Below, piece by piece: positions 1 to 8,463 of a stretch of 64,000 bases of DNA. Origin of the DNA: Virgibacillus_N oceani_A (GTDB taxonomy: Bacteria; Bacillota; Bacilli; Bacillales; Amphibacillaceae). Positions within the stretch are counted from its first letter, which is position 1. Every line of letters starts with the position of its first letter. A model generated the notes under the pieces. The model was not told the DNA's origin. It did no database searches and saw only the letters and a program-made list of their open reading frames with translations. The DNA lies in assembly GCA_041521345.1 (NCBI GenBank), contig JBGOHB010000002.1. One strand, 5' to 3'. The translations under genes were made by a program, and so were the position numbers.

Positions 1-182
1 CGGCCGCTAGTAGGCTCCTCCAGACGATTAAGCAATCGGACAAATGTACTTTTGCCTGCTCCACTGTAGCCAATGACTCCAAAGATTTCACCTTCATTGA
101 TCGAAAGGGTCAAATCGTCTACAGCTGTAATTTTCTTATTATTTGAGGTGAAAATTTTACTCAAGCCTTCGATTGAAATCAG
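1..182 (-). CDS. metN: Methionine ABC transporter ATP-binding protein MetN (5' part only)
   Basis: Partial gene: only the first 60 codons lie in the window and the rest runs off position 1. The translation has the MetN-type N-terminus ending in the Walker A loop (GYSGAGKST at about residues 40-48) followed by VRLLNRLEEPTSG. MetN is the cytoplasmic ATPase of the MetNPQ D/L-methionine importer. The SAM-I riboswitch and terminator directly upstream support this assignment. There is no ATG at the expected start: the best ribosome binding site (AGGAGGG) lies 6-7 nt before an in-frame CTG at 182-180, so a CTG start is proposed. In B. subtilis metNPQ also flanks the yus genes found next in this window. 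Confidence 0.9.
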   Translation of the reverse strand, partial: MISIEGLSKIFTSNNKKITAVDDLTLSINEGEIFGVIGYSGAGKSTFVRLLNRLEEPTSG

Positions 183-211
183 AGCAATCCCTCCTAACCT
201 TTCGGCTTTCC

Positions 212-252
212 AAATTTAAAAACGCCTTTCTGTAAGAGAACAGAAAGACGTT
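212..252 (-). terminator. Intrinsic terminator of the SAM-I riboswitch
   Basis: A hairpin with arms AACGTCTTTCTG and CAGAAAGGCGTT (one mismatch) is followed on the minus strand by TTTAAATTT. It lies between the S-box aptamer and metN, where the SAM-dependent terminator is expected. Confidence 0.75.
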
Positions 253-269
253 ATTTATGTCTTCTCGTT

Positions 270-380
270 CTCTCATCTGTCAAAGCAAATTGCTTTGCAG
301 GAATTAGCACCTTTCAAATACAAAATTTGAAGGTTGCCGCGGGTTCACAGGGCCAGCCCCTCCCCCGCTCAGGATAAGAG
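270..380 (-). promoter_or_regulatory. SAM-I (S-box) riboswitch aptamer upstream of metN
   Basis: On the minus strand the region opens with CTCTTATCCTGAGCGG, continues with a GAGGGGCTGGCCC block and CCCGCGGCAACC, then GGTGCTAATTCCTGC, and closes with GACAGATGAGAG, which pairs with the opening CTCTTATC to form P1. These are the conserved S-box elements in order. It senses S-adenosylmethionine and is expected to switch off methionine uptake through the terminator downstream. Confidence 0.95.
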
Positions 381-412
381 ATCAAAATAATTATTTGAGT
401 TTGATAGATATT

Positions 413-441
413 ATATTAGCACTTTCTTTTGTAAGTGTCAA
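413..441 (-). promoter_or_regulatory. Sigma-A promoter of the metN transcript
   Basis: On the minus strand TTGACA (441-436) and TAATAT (418-413) are separated by 17 nt and lie just upstream of the S-box aptamer. Spacing and position fit a vegetative promoter. Confidence 0.75.
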
Positions 442-510
442 TTAAATTATTGGTGATGCGAAAGGTAAGTGATGAGGTGAAAGAGAAAAATCATTTCCAT
501 AAATGTGAAT

Positions 511-547
511 TAAAAGCAGCTATGGATCCTACCTGCCAATAGCCGCT
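511..547 (-). terminator. Terminator after the yusE-like gene
   Basis: On the minus strand AGCGGCTATTGG and CCATAGCTGCTTTT form a GC-containing hairpin with a short U-run, beginning at the stop codon of the thioredoxin-like gene. Confidence 0.6.
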
Positions 548-861
548 TAATTTCTCGTAAACATTTCCGGCTTATACTCATATAAATAGGTATAAATATT
601 GGGGATCGAACGAAAGGCATACACTTTTTCCTGAATCTTTCCGTCTCTTTTTATAAGCAGACAGGGTACACTTTCTATCTTTTTATCCTGCATAAATTCC
701 GGGTAGAAAGAGGCGTTCATCTCATAAAAAATATCCTTCTGATGGACAGATTCAATTTTTTCCAGCATGGTTCTGGCTAAATTGCAAGTGCCGCAAAAAG
801 GGGTGTAAATATATAATAAATAGTCCTTCTGTTCCAGTTGCTCTGTTGATGTTTGTATCAA
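547..861 (-). CDS. Thioredoxin-like protein (YusE-like)
   Basis: A 104-residue protein with a thioredoxin fold signature: YIYTPFCGTC at about residues 17-26 gives a CxxC redox pair (C-G-T-C), and a cis-Pro-type segment (SVPCLL) follows near residue 63. There is no signal peptide, so it is probably a cytoplasmic thiol oxidoreductase. Its place between metN and the Toprim gene matches B. subtilis yusE. The start is an ATG close to the upstream gene, about 26 nt after its stop. The substrate is not known. The extra cysteine in the VPC segment is unusual at a cis-proline loop. Confidence 0.8.
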   Translation of the reverse strand: MIQTSTEQLEQKDYLLYIYTPFCGTCNLARTMLEKIESVHQKDIFYEMNASFYPEFMQDKKIESVPCLLIKRDGKIQEKVYAFRSIPNIYTYLYEYKPEMFTRN

Positions 862-887
862 AAAATCACCTTGACTTTACTAAGATT

Positions 888-1253
888 CTATTTTTCTCTA
901 TCAATCAGAAAAAACGGATCCACTTTGATATGTTTACCTAAAAGTGCTCCTGCCAAAATATGCCCTGGTGTTGTGGCAACTTCCCGGTATTCACCGCTCA
1001 CATAAATATGCTCCGCATGCGGTAGTTCCCGCGACAATTGTTTCCGGAGCTGGATGCCAGGTTCGTCTTCATCTGTTAAAATATAGACTTCTTTATGATC
1101 CAGTTCATATTCTTCCAGGAGCTCATCAAATTTTTCCACACCAAGTGTGCCATTCGTGCAAATTATCGTGAGATCCTCAACAATCACTTTATCGAGCTCC
1201 CTTTTATCTGTCAATCCTTCCACAATAATAATTTTTTCCGACTCATTCATCAT
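888..1253 (-). CDS. Toprim-domain protein (YusF-like)
   Basis: A 121-residue stand-alone Toprim protein. The N-terminus reads IIIVEGLTDKREL, with the Toprim glutamate in the VEG motif, and the metal-binding aspartates are in LTDEDEPG at about residues 60-66. This is the small nuclease/primase-like Toprim family related to RNase M5 and to B. subtilis YusF. It probably acts on RNA or DNA, but no specific substrate can be named. The start is the first of two ATGs after an AGGAG about 12 nt upstream, so the second ATG is also possible. It lies in the conserved yusE-yusF-gcvH order. Confidence 0.82.
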   Translation of the reverse strand: MMNESEKIIIVEGLTDKRELDKVIVEDLTIICTNGTLGVEKFDELLEEYELDHKEVYILTDEDEPGIQLRKQLSRELPHAEHIYVSGEYREVATTPGHILAGALLGKHIKVDPFFLIDREK

Positions 1254-1335
1254 GCTGTTATAGCACTCCTATTATTAAGTAATAAAAACAAGGCTGACAC
1301 ATACACGCCAGCCAGGTAGTTACCGATGAATTCAT

Positions 1336-1716
1336 TTATTCACTTATTTCTTCTTCATAACCTTCCGCTGACAGCAAATCGTCCAACTCAGATTCATTGG
1401 ATAGCTCCACAACAATCATCCAGGCATTTTCATACGGTGATTCGTTTACAAATTCCGGGCTGTCCTCCAGTTCTTCATTAACTTCCACGACTTTTCCGCT
1501 GACCGGCGCATACAATTCGGATACTGTTTTTACCGATTCCACACTTCCAAACGGTTCATTCAGTTCCAGTTCATCTCCAACTTCCGGAAGTTCCACAAAT
1601 ACGACATCACCAAGTTCATCCTGTGCAAAATCCGTAATCCCGATGCGCACTTTGCCGCCTTCCTTTTTTATCCACTCATGCTCCTTGGAATACAATAAGT
1701 CCTTTGGTAAACTCAT
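1336..1716 (-). CDS. gcvH: Glycine cleavage system H protein
   Basis: A 126-residue lipoyl-carrier protein of normal GcvH length. The lipoylation site is in FGSVESVKTVSELYAPVSG, with the modified lysine at residue 63. GcvH shuttles the aminomethyl group between GcvP, GcvT and GcvL. In Firmicutes it also acts as the lipoyl relay to 2-oxoacid dehydrogenases through LipL (known from B. subtilis). The other gcv genes are absent here, as in B. subtilis where gcvH stands apart beside yusI. Its start follows a GGAGGG about 9 nt upstream. Confidence 0.96.
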   Translation of the reverse strand: MSLPKDLLYSKEHEWIKKEGGKVRIGITDFAQDELGDVVFVELPEVGDELELNEPFGSVESVKTVSELYAPVSGKVVEVNEELEDSPEFVNESPYENAWMIVVELSNESELDDLLSAEGYEEEISE

Positions 1717-1782
1717 ATAAATCCCTCCAATAAATATTCGTACTTTTACTATACTAATTAATCAGCCGTTTATCCAGCGTTT

Positions 1783-2139
1783 TTAAAGCCAAGTTTCTTC
1801 AAATAGTTCCTCTTTAAAACCGACAGTCACCTTTTCCCCGTCCGTAACGATGGGCCGCTTGATCAGCATGCCGTCTGATGCCAATATTTCTGCCATTTCT
1901 TCCGTGCTGGCATCCTTTATTTTATCCTTAATATTTAATTCTCTATACTTTTTCCCGCTCGTATTAAAAAATTTCTTTGCGGGAAGATCGCTTTTTTCAA
2001 TGAAGTCTTCCATTTCATTTTGTGACGGCGGGTTCTCGACAATATGTATACTATCGTACTTTATATTATGTTCATCCAGCCATTTTTTTGCATTCCTGCA
2101 TGTACCACATTTAGGATACCAGTAAAATTGCATTGCCAT
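1783..2139 (-). CDS. Spx/ArsC-family protein (YusI-like)
   Basis: A 118-residue protein of the arsenate reductase/Spx family. The N-terminus MAMQFYWYPKCGTCRNAKKW carries a CxxC pair (CGTC), and the C-terminal part has the family's IKRPI segment. The chosen start (ATG at 2139) has AGGAGG 8 nt upstream and gives the length of B. subtilis YusI; a longer reading from 2175 lacks a good ribosome binding site. It may be a thioredoxin-fold reductase or a transcriptional adaptor like Spx/MgsR, and sequence alone does not decide between them. It is the last gene before the inserted ABC cassette that separates it from fadE. Confidence 0.88.
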   Translation of the reverse strand: MAMQFYWYPKCGTCRNAKKWLDEHNIKYDSIHIVENPPSQNEMEDFIEKSDLPAKKFFNTSGKKYRELNIKDKIKDASTEEMAEILASDGMLIKRPIVTDGEKVTVGFKEELFEETWL

Positions 2140-2342
2140 AACCAATCCTCCTGTCTTTGTTTCATCCATTTTCATTATAGCAAAGAGGATAGAGGGAAGG
2201 CTACAAATTCATTTGATCATCATAATGCACTGTTAAAATAGTCTTAGAGAAAAAATAAAAATAAGACCCTCGTCATCTTCCAGCAAAGGACTTTAACATG
2301 ATAAAGTGATCTAAGCAACCATTGTCTGGCCCCATCACTATT

Positions 2343-5300
2343 CTAATGCGCACCCCCTCCTGCTTCTCCCTGGCTTAACACGACCAAAATGCCTCTTGAA
2401 TACCCTGATGCCATAAAATGGAAAAGATAATCCTCTTCCTGTTCTGCTACTTCAAATTCCAAAACTGCTGTTATTTCACCTTCTGGATCCAGCCAACCTT
2501 CCTCTTCATCCCAACCTTCACTTTTCTTTACTGTTATCTCGGCAGGTTCATATATATCTGCAAAAGGATCACCTGAACTTCTTAATGTAAAGTTTTCCTC
2601 CACATTCATTTCTTGCGGGCGAACCTCAAGATTTTTAAATGTAAACTCAACCGCAACTGTCACAAATCCATCTTCGGGCTCCGGCAGATTGCTTTCCACT
2701 TCGTTAGCATGAAAATCAGCTGTAAACGCAGATAAGTTTTCACCAGGTTCCAATATATATAAATACCTATCTTCCGTAATTCCTCTATTAGGGTACTCCT
2801 CATCGAGATCTATTTCTTCGCTTTCTGCTTTTTCCTGTTCCTCTTCAATATCAGAAACCGCTGCATCCTCCCTATCTCTTGTTACCTCTCCAACATCTCC
2901 TGCAGTCGGCGTAACCTCTATATCGACATCGCTAGATTGTGCCTGTTCTGTCATTTCCGGAACAACCTGTACCATCATATATGCGAAACCTGCAAACAGC
3001 GCCGTTCCTGCCGTGGCTACTACTCCCTTAAGCAAATTCTTTGAGGTTTTTTTATTGGAATATTTTCCTCCTATCCCTTGGGTCGGGTGAATGCTTACTG
3101 CGCGCTCTGCCGGAATAATAGTTCCGATCATCCCTATAATAACTGGAATGCATCCCGTAGAGATTATGAACAAAATTTCAGTAGTAGGATATTCGCCAAA
3201 CAAGCCCCACATCATACTAAAGGCAAATACAAGAGCGATGACCGCAGCAGCTATACCACTCAATAAACCTTCCGACCAAATAAGCATACGAATACTGCTA
3301 TTTTTCCAGCCTATCGCTTTCAACAGCGCAATTTCCTGCTGGCGTTCCGCGATATTTTGCCACATAATTTCCGCTGTAGTTAATACAGCCATAATTAACG
3401 CCACGATGATAGCTGCGTAATGGACTGCACCTATTTCAAGTGCTGTATATTGACCTAACCATGTTGTATACATAACACCCTGTAGACGGAATGTTATATG
3501 AAGGAATAATGCCAGTAAGCCCGTAGGCAAAGCAATGGCAATGATCGACAACAGACTCCGTTTCCATTTTCCGATGAAATGATTAAAGGCCATCGAAAAC
3601 AGTCCTCTGGTACGAAAAACCCTATTGCCAGCTTTCGAAATCTCCCCTGTCTGCATCGCTTCATACGGGGAAATATTCCTTGTAGCTATCGCTGGTAATA
3701 CTGCACCAAGTAAATATATGGAAAAGCCAAATAATCCTGTCAGCAAAAATCGAATGGGTGATATCACGGTATCTGTAGAAAGATAAATGTATGCAAGGAT
3801 CATCCAGGATATCATGGCGACAAAAGCACCTAAAAGAAACGATTCCGTAAATAGCAACCTGCTTAATTGCCCCGGCCGCCAGCCAATGGATAGTTGTGTT
3901 GCAAATTCCTTTCTTCTTGCCAGCAGCGAAACAAGCGTCGATGCCCATACATAAATGACAGCAACAGCTATGACACTCAGGATAATACCAAAATAGCCAA
4001 TGGTGCTTTCCCTGAATATCGAAATGGATGACCCGATATTTACCCAAGGCTGCTGCAGCCAGCCAATTTCCTCCTCGTCATTAATGAGCGGGACATGTGT
4101 TAATGTGGGCTGAGGTGATGAACCCAACGTTATATCCGTCATCAGCCCAGTCTCCAATTCAATTTCCTGTGCAATGCTTTCCAAAATTCCCTGGCTTTCC
4201 TCACTCATATCCGCTACCCCTGCCACTTTCACACGAATGGCAGCAATTGGTTCCTCGCCGAGAATTTCCTCTGCTGCATCAATGGTTGTCAGCATATTCG
4301 GCGGGTTTGTCAAAAAATCATAAGGATTATCCGTCGGTTGTAATGTTTGAGAAGGATTTACAGGTTCATTGTTTGCATCAATGACCAATTCTGCCGTGGC
4401 AGGTCTGTAGGTTTCCATTGGCAATTCATTCAAAGGATCCATGGAAATAGACAGTTCGCTCGGGTCATAAAAGCCGATCCATTCAGGTTTGATGCGCTGC
4501 CATCCACTAAAATCCTCCCCAAATACTTTAGGCTCTCTGAAGGACTCTTCCCCTACAAATATCGATGGATTTTCCTCCATATTATGAAACGGTTGAACCT
4601 GATAGGCAAATGGCCACTGATCTTCAAAAGGGCTTGTAACAGGACGGTACGCCAGTGGACTCGCCCTAAAATTCATAAACCCTACCTCATCTTCCACTTC
4701 ACCCATCTCCGCTGCATCCGTCTCCAATGGTTCTTCTGTATCCGGATCGATTCCTATAATACTGTTGACCAGGAATGAAAATGCTTCTTCCGAGGTGTAC
4801 GAATAGTTTATTGCATCATGTCCTTCAATGGTCTCAAGATAGTCACTTCCGCCATTTTCTTTGATCGACTCAAGTACATCATTTGCGGTACTTCTGTCAA
4901 ACGGAATATCCAGACGTTCAATCGTAAACTCAACCTGTTTATCATCAAAAGCATGGTTGCTCACAATAACCGGAAAACCAATGTAATTCATATCAGAGGC
5001 ATATCTTCCTTCATGACTGCTATCCTCTTCAGCAAAATATCTGCTGTCTCCGGAAGTGATTACGGCTTCATCCAGACCGACGAGCTTTGCTTCCTGTTCC
5101 GGGTCTATTCCTGCAAGTAATGCTTGGGTGAATACACTAAGATGACTACTGGGCGCCCCAACACCATAATCCGTTTTGCCGGCTAAATTTTCTTCGATCA
5201 CCGGCCAACCCCCGTAGGCAAAATAATAATTTGAGGATCTGGTCACATCCTGAATCCCATTATTCATTACCTCTTCCTGTGTACGCCGATATATACCATC

Positions 5301-5678
5301 TTCTTCTAATTCCACTTCGTCAAAATCAACAGTATAAGATGCATAGCCAATCATGGAAATGGGAGCCGCTATTTCAATGCCTTCTATACTTTTTATATTC
5401 TCATATTGCTCCACACTGATGCCGCCATCCAGTCCGCTCAAATAATTCGGCTCCAGCAAATCCTGTTCTTCCGTAATACTTTGGGAGCCTTCCGGTCGAA
5501 CGAGAATATCGTAAGAAGCTGCCCAGCTTTCCTGAAGCGTATTTTCAATAGTGCCTCTATTCGCATCGGAAATACCTACCAGATACGTCAGTCCCCCACT
5601 AATAATAAGCGCCCCAATAAACAGCAAAAACAATCTTTCCTTACGTCGCCACCAGTTTTTCCAAATAAAACGAATCAT
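2343..5678 (-). CDS. Large FtsX-type ABC transporter permease with C-terminal extracellular domain
   Basis: An 1111-residue membrane protein. An N-terminal membrane segment (about 13-33) is followed by a large extracellular region of roughly 520 residues, then an FtsX-like set of helices (about 555-720), a second set (about 760-890), and a tail of about 200 residues after the last helix. The tail has an acidic linker and a beta-rich part (VTVAVEFTFKNLEV onward) resembling DUF4352-type domains. MacB/FtsX-family permeases of this two-module type export peptides or lipids or act in envelope stress. The substrate is unknown. The downstream end of the ATPase gene overlaps its start by 4 nt, so the two form one transporter. 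The pair is absent at this place in the B. subtilis order and looks like an insertion between yusI and fadE. Confidence 0.88.
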   Translation of the reverse strand: MIRFIWKNWWRRKERLFLLFIGALIISGGLTYLVGISDANRGTIENTLQESWAASYDILVRPEGSQSITEEQDLLEPNYLSGLDGGISVEQYENIKSIEGIEIAAPISMIGYASYTVDFDEVELEEDGIYRRTQEEVMNNGIQDVTRSSNYYFAYGGWPVIEENLAGKTDYGVGAPSSHLSVFTQALLAGIDPEQEAKLVGLDEAVITSGDSRYFAEEDSSHEGRYASDMNYIGFPVIVSNHAFDDKQVEFTIERLDIPFDRSTANDVLESIKENGGSDYLETIEGHDAINYSYTSEEAFSFLVNSIIGIDPDTEEPLETDAAEMGEVEDEVGFMNFRASPLAYRPVTSPFEDQWPFAYQVQPFHNMEENPSIFVGEESFREPKVFGEDFSGWQRIKPEWIGFYDPSELSISMDPLNELPMETYRPATAELVIDANNEPVNPSQTLQPTDNPYDFLTNPPNMLTTIDAAEEILGEEPIAAIRVKVAGVADMSEESQGILESIAQEIELETGLMTDITLGSSPQPTLTHVPLINDEEEIGWLQQPWVNIGSSISIFRESTIGYFGIILSVIAVAVIYVWASTLVSLLARRKEFATQLSIGWRPGQLSRLLFTESFLLGAFVAMISWMILAYIYLSTDTVISPIRFLLTGLFGFSIYLLGAVLPAIATRNISPYEAMQTGEISKAGNRVFRTRGLFSMAFNHFIGKWKRSLLSIIAIALPTGLLALFLHITFRLQGVMYTTWLGQYTALEIGAVHYAAIIVALIMAVLTTAEIMWQNIAERQQEIALLKAIGWKNSSIRMLIWSEGLLSGIAAAVIALVFAFSMMWGLFGEYPTTEILFIISTGCIPVIIGMIGTIIPAERAVSIHPTQGIGGKYSNKKTSKNLLKGVVATAGTALFAGFAYMMVQVVPEMTEQAQSSDVDIEVTPTAGDVGEVTRDREDAAVSDIEEEQEKAESEEIDLDEEYPNRGITEDRYLYILEPGENLSAFTADFHANEVESNLPEPEDGFVTVAVEFTFKNLEVRPQEMNVEENFTLRSSGDPFADIYEPAEITVKKSEGWDEEEGWLDPEGEITAVLEFEVAEQEEDYLFHFMASGYSRGILVVLSQGEAGGGAH

Positions 5679-6367
5679 ACGCCAATACCCTTTTTATCGG
5701 ATAGTAAAATACCATCTTCCATGGTTAGTACTCTATCAGCTTTCGCGGCAAGGGCGGAGTCATGGGTAACAAAAATGACGCCACAGCCTTCCTCCTGATG
5801 AAGTTCCTGCAATAAATGAAAGATCTGTTCCCCGGTCGCTGTATCCAGGTTCCCGGTCGGTTCATCCGCCAGAAGCCAGCTTGGTTTATGTACGATTGCC
5901 CTTGCGATAGCAACTCGCTGCTGCTGCCCTCCGGATAATTGAGAAGGCAGGGATTGATATTTGTCAGCTAAGCCAACTTGATTCAAAACTTCCTTGGCTC
6001 TTTCCACTTTTGAGTAAGGTACTTTGCGGGCAAACAATGGTGTAAGGACATTCTCTAATGCCGTCAATGTAGGAAGCAGATGAAACTGTTGAAAGATAAA
6101 GCCAATCTCATGAAAGCGAAAATCCGCCAGTTTCTTTTTACTTTTTCCGATCATTTCTTCATTATCATAAAGAATTTTCCCCGAGGTTGGTTTATCCAGT
6201 GTTCCGAGTAAACTTAACAGCGTTGATTTTCCTGAGCCGGAAGGACCAACTATAGCTGAAAAATTATCAGGATAAAATACGGTGGATACATCCCGAATAG
6301 CAGGTATTTCAACGCCATCCCCTTTAAACGATCTCCCGGTTTGGATGCAAGTAATATTGGTAATCAT
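5675..6367 (-). CDS. ABC transporter ATP-binding protein (MacB/LolD-like)
   Basis: A 230-residue ATPase of the LolD/MacB type. Visible motifs are Walker A GPSGSGKST (about 39-47), the Q-loop IFQQFHLLPTLT, signature LSGGQQQRVAIARA, Walker B WLLADEPTGNLD and the H-loop FVTHDSALA. It powers the large FtsX-type permease with which it overlaps by 4 nt. The start ATG follows GGGGGA about 5 nt upstream. It lacks any fused membrane domain. The substrate is not predictable from the ATPase. Confidence 0.93.
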   Translation of the reverse strand: MITNITCIQTGRSFKGDGVEIPAIRDVSTVFYPDNFSAIVGPSGSGKSTLLSLLGTLDKPTSGKILYDNEEMIGKSKKKLADFRFHEIGFIFQQFHLLPTLTALENVLTPLFARKVPYSKVERAKEVLNQVGLADKYQSLPSQLSGGQQQRVAIARAIVHKPSWLLADEPTGNLDTATGEQIFHLLQELHQEEGCGVIFVTHDSALAAKADRVLTMEDGILLSDKKGIGV

Positions 6368-6540
6368 GGAATCCCCCTTTTGAATGGAAATAAACGTACA
6401 AATAATAAATGTTGTATGAAATTATAACATAATTATCAAAATAAATATTCAATTGATTTAATAGGGAATAATGAAAGCAATATTTTGGGATATGTTAATA
6501 AACAATATATTTAACATGTCTTTTTCAAAGTTATAAAACA

Positions 6541-6576
6541 AAAACATACCACCCGTCCAACAGATGGTATGTTTTT
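6541..6576 (-). terminator. Terminator of the fad operon
   Basis: The arms AAAACATACCA and TGGTATGTTTT form a perfect 11-bp stem, with T-runs on both sides, 38 nt beyond the fadE stop. It can work in either direction, but only the fad operon ends here. Confidence 0.85.
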
Positions 6577-6613
6577 CCAAATAAGTCATTTTTAAAAAAG
6601 GATTTATCTTCTA

Positions 6614-8398
6614 TTAAACTACGTACTTCTCTTCTTCAATAATCTTCTTCGCAATTTCACGTTTCTTCGCAATTACGTTTGTCGGTGTATGACGTGTCAG
6701 CTTGCGAAGGGATGAAAGCATCATTCTTAGTGAGTCGCCTTCTTCCACTGCAATTAAAATCTCTTTTGCATCTGCTTCAATCCGGTTAAATGCAACTTGT
6801 GCATATACTTGAGTGTACAGAAGTTTTTGTTCGCTCTTGTCTTCGCCGGATTTACTGATTGCTTTTTCTGTACGGAGGATAGCTGACTCCATGTTATATA
6901 CTTCTGCCACCATATCTGCCAGGTTTGCAAGAATTTCCTGTTCATTTTCGATTTCTTTCATATATTTCTGTGCTGCCAGACCTGCGCCAAGCAGAACAAT
7001 TTTCTTCGCATTGGTCAGTAAATGTTTTTCCTGTTCCAAAGCTTCTGTTCCTACTTCTTCAGGCATCATCATCATGATTTCTTCTTGAAGGCTTTGTGCT
7101 TTTTGGAACAATGGCAGCTCGCCTTTCATAGCTTTTTTCAGCAATGTTCCAGGTACAATTAAACGATTGATTTCATTTGTACCTTCAAAAATACGGTTAA
7201 TACGGGAGTCACGGTACATACGCTCTACTTCATATTCCTGCATGAATCCGTATCCACCGTGCATCTGTACAGCTTCATCCGCTACATAATCAAGCAGCTC
7301 GGTTGCCATGTACTTGTTCATGGAACATTCGATTTGATATTCGGCAATCGCTCTTGCTACTTCACGGCCGTCTTTTAATTGTTCATCTGTTAAGGAGCCC
7401 ATTCGCTGCTCGAATAAACCTACGGTCCGATAAACTGAACTCTCATTTGCATAGGTTTCCGCTGCCATTGTACCAAGCTTTTCCTGTGTTAATGAAAAAC
7501 TGGAGATTGGTGTATCAAACTGCTTGCGCTCGTTTACATATTTTGTTGCGAGTGCAATACCCTGTTTAGCACCACCTACACCACCGATGGCAAGCTTATA
7601 GCGTCCTACATTTAGAATGTTAAATGCAATGATATGGCCGCGGCCTTTTTCACCAAGCAGGTTTTCAACAGGTACTTCCGCATCTTCCAGCACTAAAGTA
7701 CGAGTAGAAGAACTCTTAATTCCCATTTTCTTCTCTTCCGGTCCAGTGGACACTCCTGGATATTCACGCTCCACGATAAATGCAGTGAAATGCTCGCCAT
7801 CAATTTTTGCATATACAATAAACACATCTGCAAAAGCAGAGTTGGTGATCCATTGTTTTTCCCCGTTTAAAATATAGTGGGTGCCTGCATCATTCAGTTT
7901 TGCCGTCGTTTTTGCCCCCATGGCATCAGAACCGGAGCTTGGCTCTGTCAGTGCATAGGCTGCCAGTAGTTCACCTGTTGCCAGCTTTGGCAAATATTTT
8001 TCTTTCTGCTCATTATTACCGAAAAATACAATTGGCAGGGAACCGATTCCAACATGTGCCCCGTGTGTTACGGAGAAGCCTCCCGCACGCGAGAATTTTT
8101 CCGTAATCAAGGAAGAACTGATTTTATCCAGCCCCAGTCCGCCATACTCTTCCGGAACATCAACACCAAGGAGTCCTAAGTCTCCGGCTTTTTTCAACAA
8201 GTCAACTGAATGCTCAAATTCATGATTTTCCAGATTATCTACCTTTGGCAAAACATCATTGGACACAAAATCCTCTGTCGTCTTTGCAATCATATGGTGC
8301 TCTTCTGTAAAATCTTCAGGTGTAATAACGTCCTCACCCGTTAAATCTTCAACTAAAAACGCGCCACCTTTAAATAACTTATCCTTTGTTTCGCTCAT
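6614..8398 (-). CDS. fadE: Acyl-CoA dehydrogenase FadE
   Basis: A 594-residue FAD-dependent acyl-CoA dehydrogenase, the first oxidation step of beta-oxidation. The N-terminal helical, middle beta and C-terminal helical domains are followed by a C-terminal extension of about 150 residues typical of B. subtilis FadE (YusJ). Visible motifs are the FAD/substrate segment YALTEPSSGSDAMGAKT, the ITNSAFAD stretch, and the C-terminal MHGGYGFMQEYEVERMYRD...EGTNEINR block. It is the third gene of the fadN-fadA-fadE operon, 65 nt after fadA, and is expected to share FadR control. Confidence 0.95.
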   Translation of the reverse strand: MSETKDKLFKGGAFLVEDLTGEDVITPEDFTEEHHMIAKTTEDFVSNDVLPKVDNLENHEFEHSVDLLKKAGDLGLLGVDVPEEYGGLGLDKISSSLITEKFSRAGGFSVTHGAHVGIGSLPIVFFGNNEQKEKYLPKLATGELLAAYALTEPSSGSDAMGAKTTAKLNDAGTHYILNGEKQWITNSAFADVFIVYAKIDGEHFTAFIVEREYPGVSTGPEEKKMGIKSSSTRTLVLEDAEVPVENLLGEKGRGHIIAFNILNVGRYKLAIGGVGGAKQGIALATKYVNERKQFDTPISSFSLTQEKLGTMAAETYANESSVYRTVGLFEQRMGSLTDEQLKDGREVARAIAEYQIECSMNKYMATELLDYVADEAVQMHGGYGFMQEYEVERMYRDSRINRIFEGTNEINRLIVPGTLLKKAMKGELPLFQKAQSLQEEIMMMMPEEVGTEALEQEKHLLTNAKKIVLLGAGLAAQKYMKEIENEQEILANLADMVAEVYNMESAILRTEKAISKSGEDKSEQKLLYTQVYAQVAFNRIEADAKEILIAVEEGDSLRMMLSSLRKLTRHTPTNVIAKKREIAKKIIEEEKYVV

Positions 8399-8463
8399 GT
8401 TTATCTTTCCTTTCCAATTGGAAATTACTATTCTTTCAAACTTTTTCTACTAACTTCATAGAT

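Noticed and set aside
3661..4047. 128-codon frame within the large ABC permease gene
   Set aside because: Another frame of the permease coding sequence, rich in Cys, His and Trp, typical of a frame shadow.
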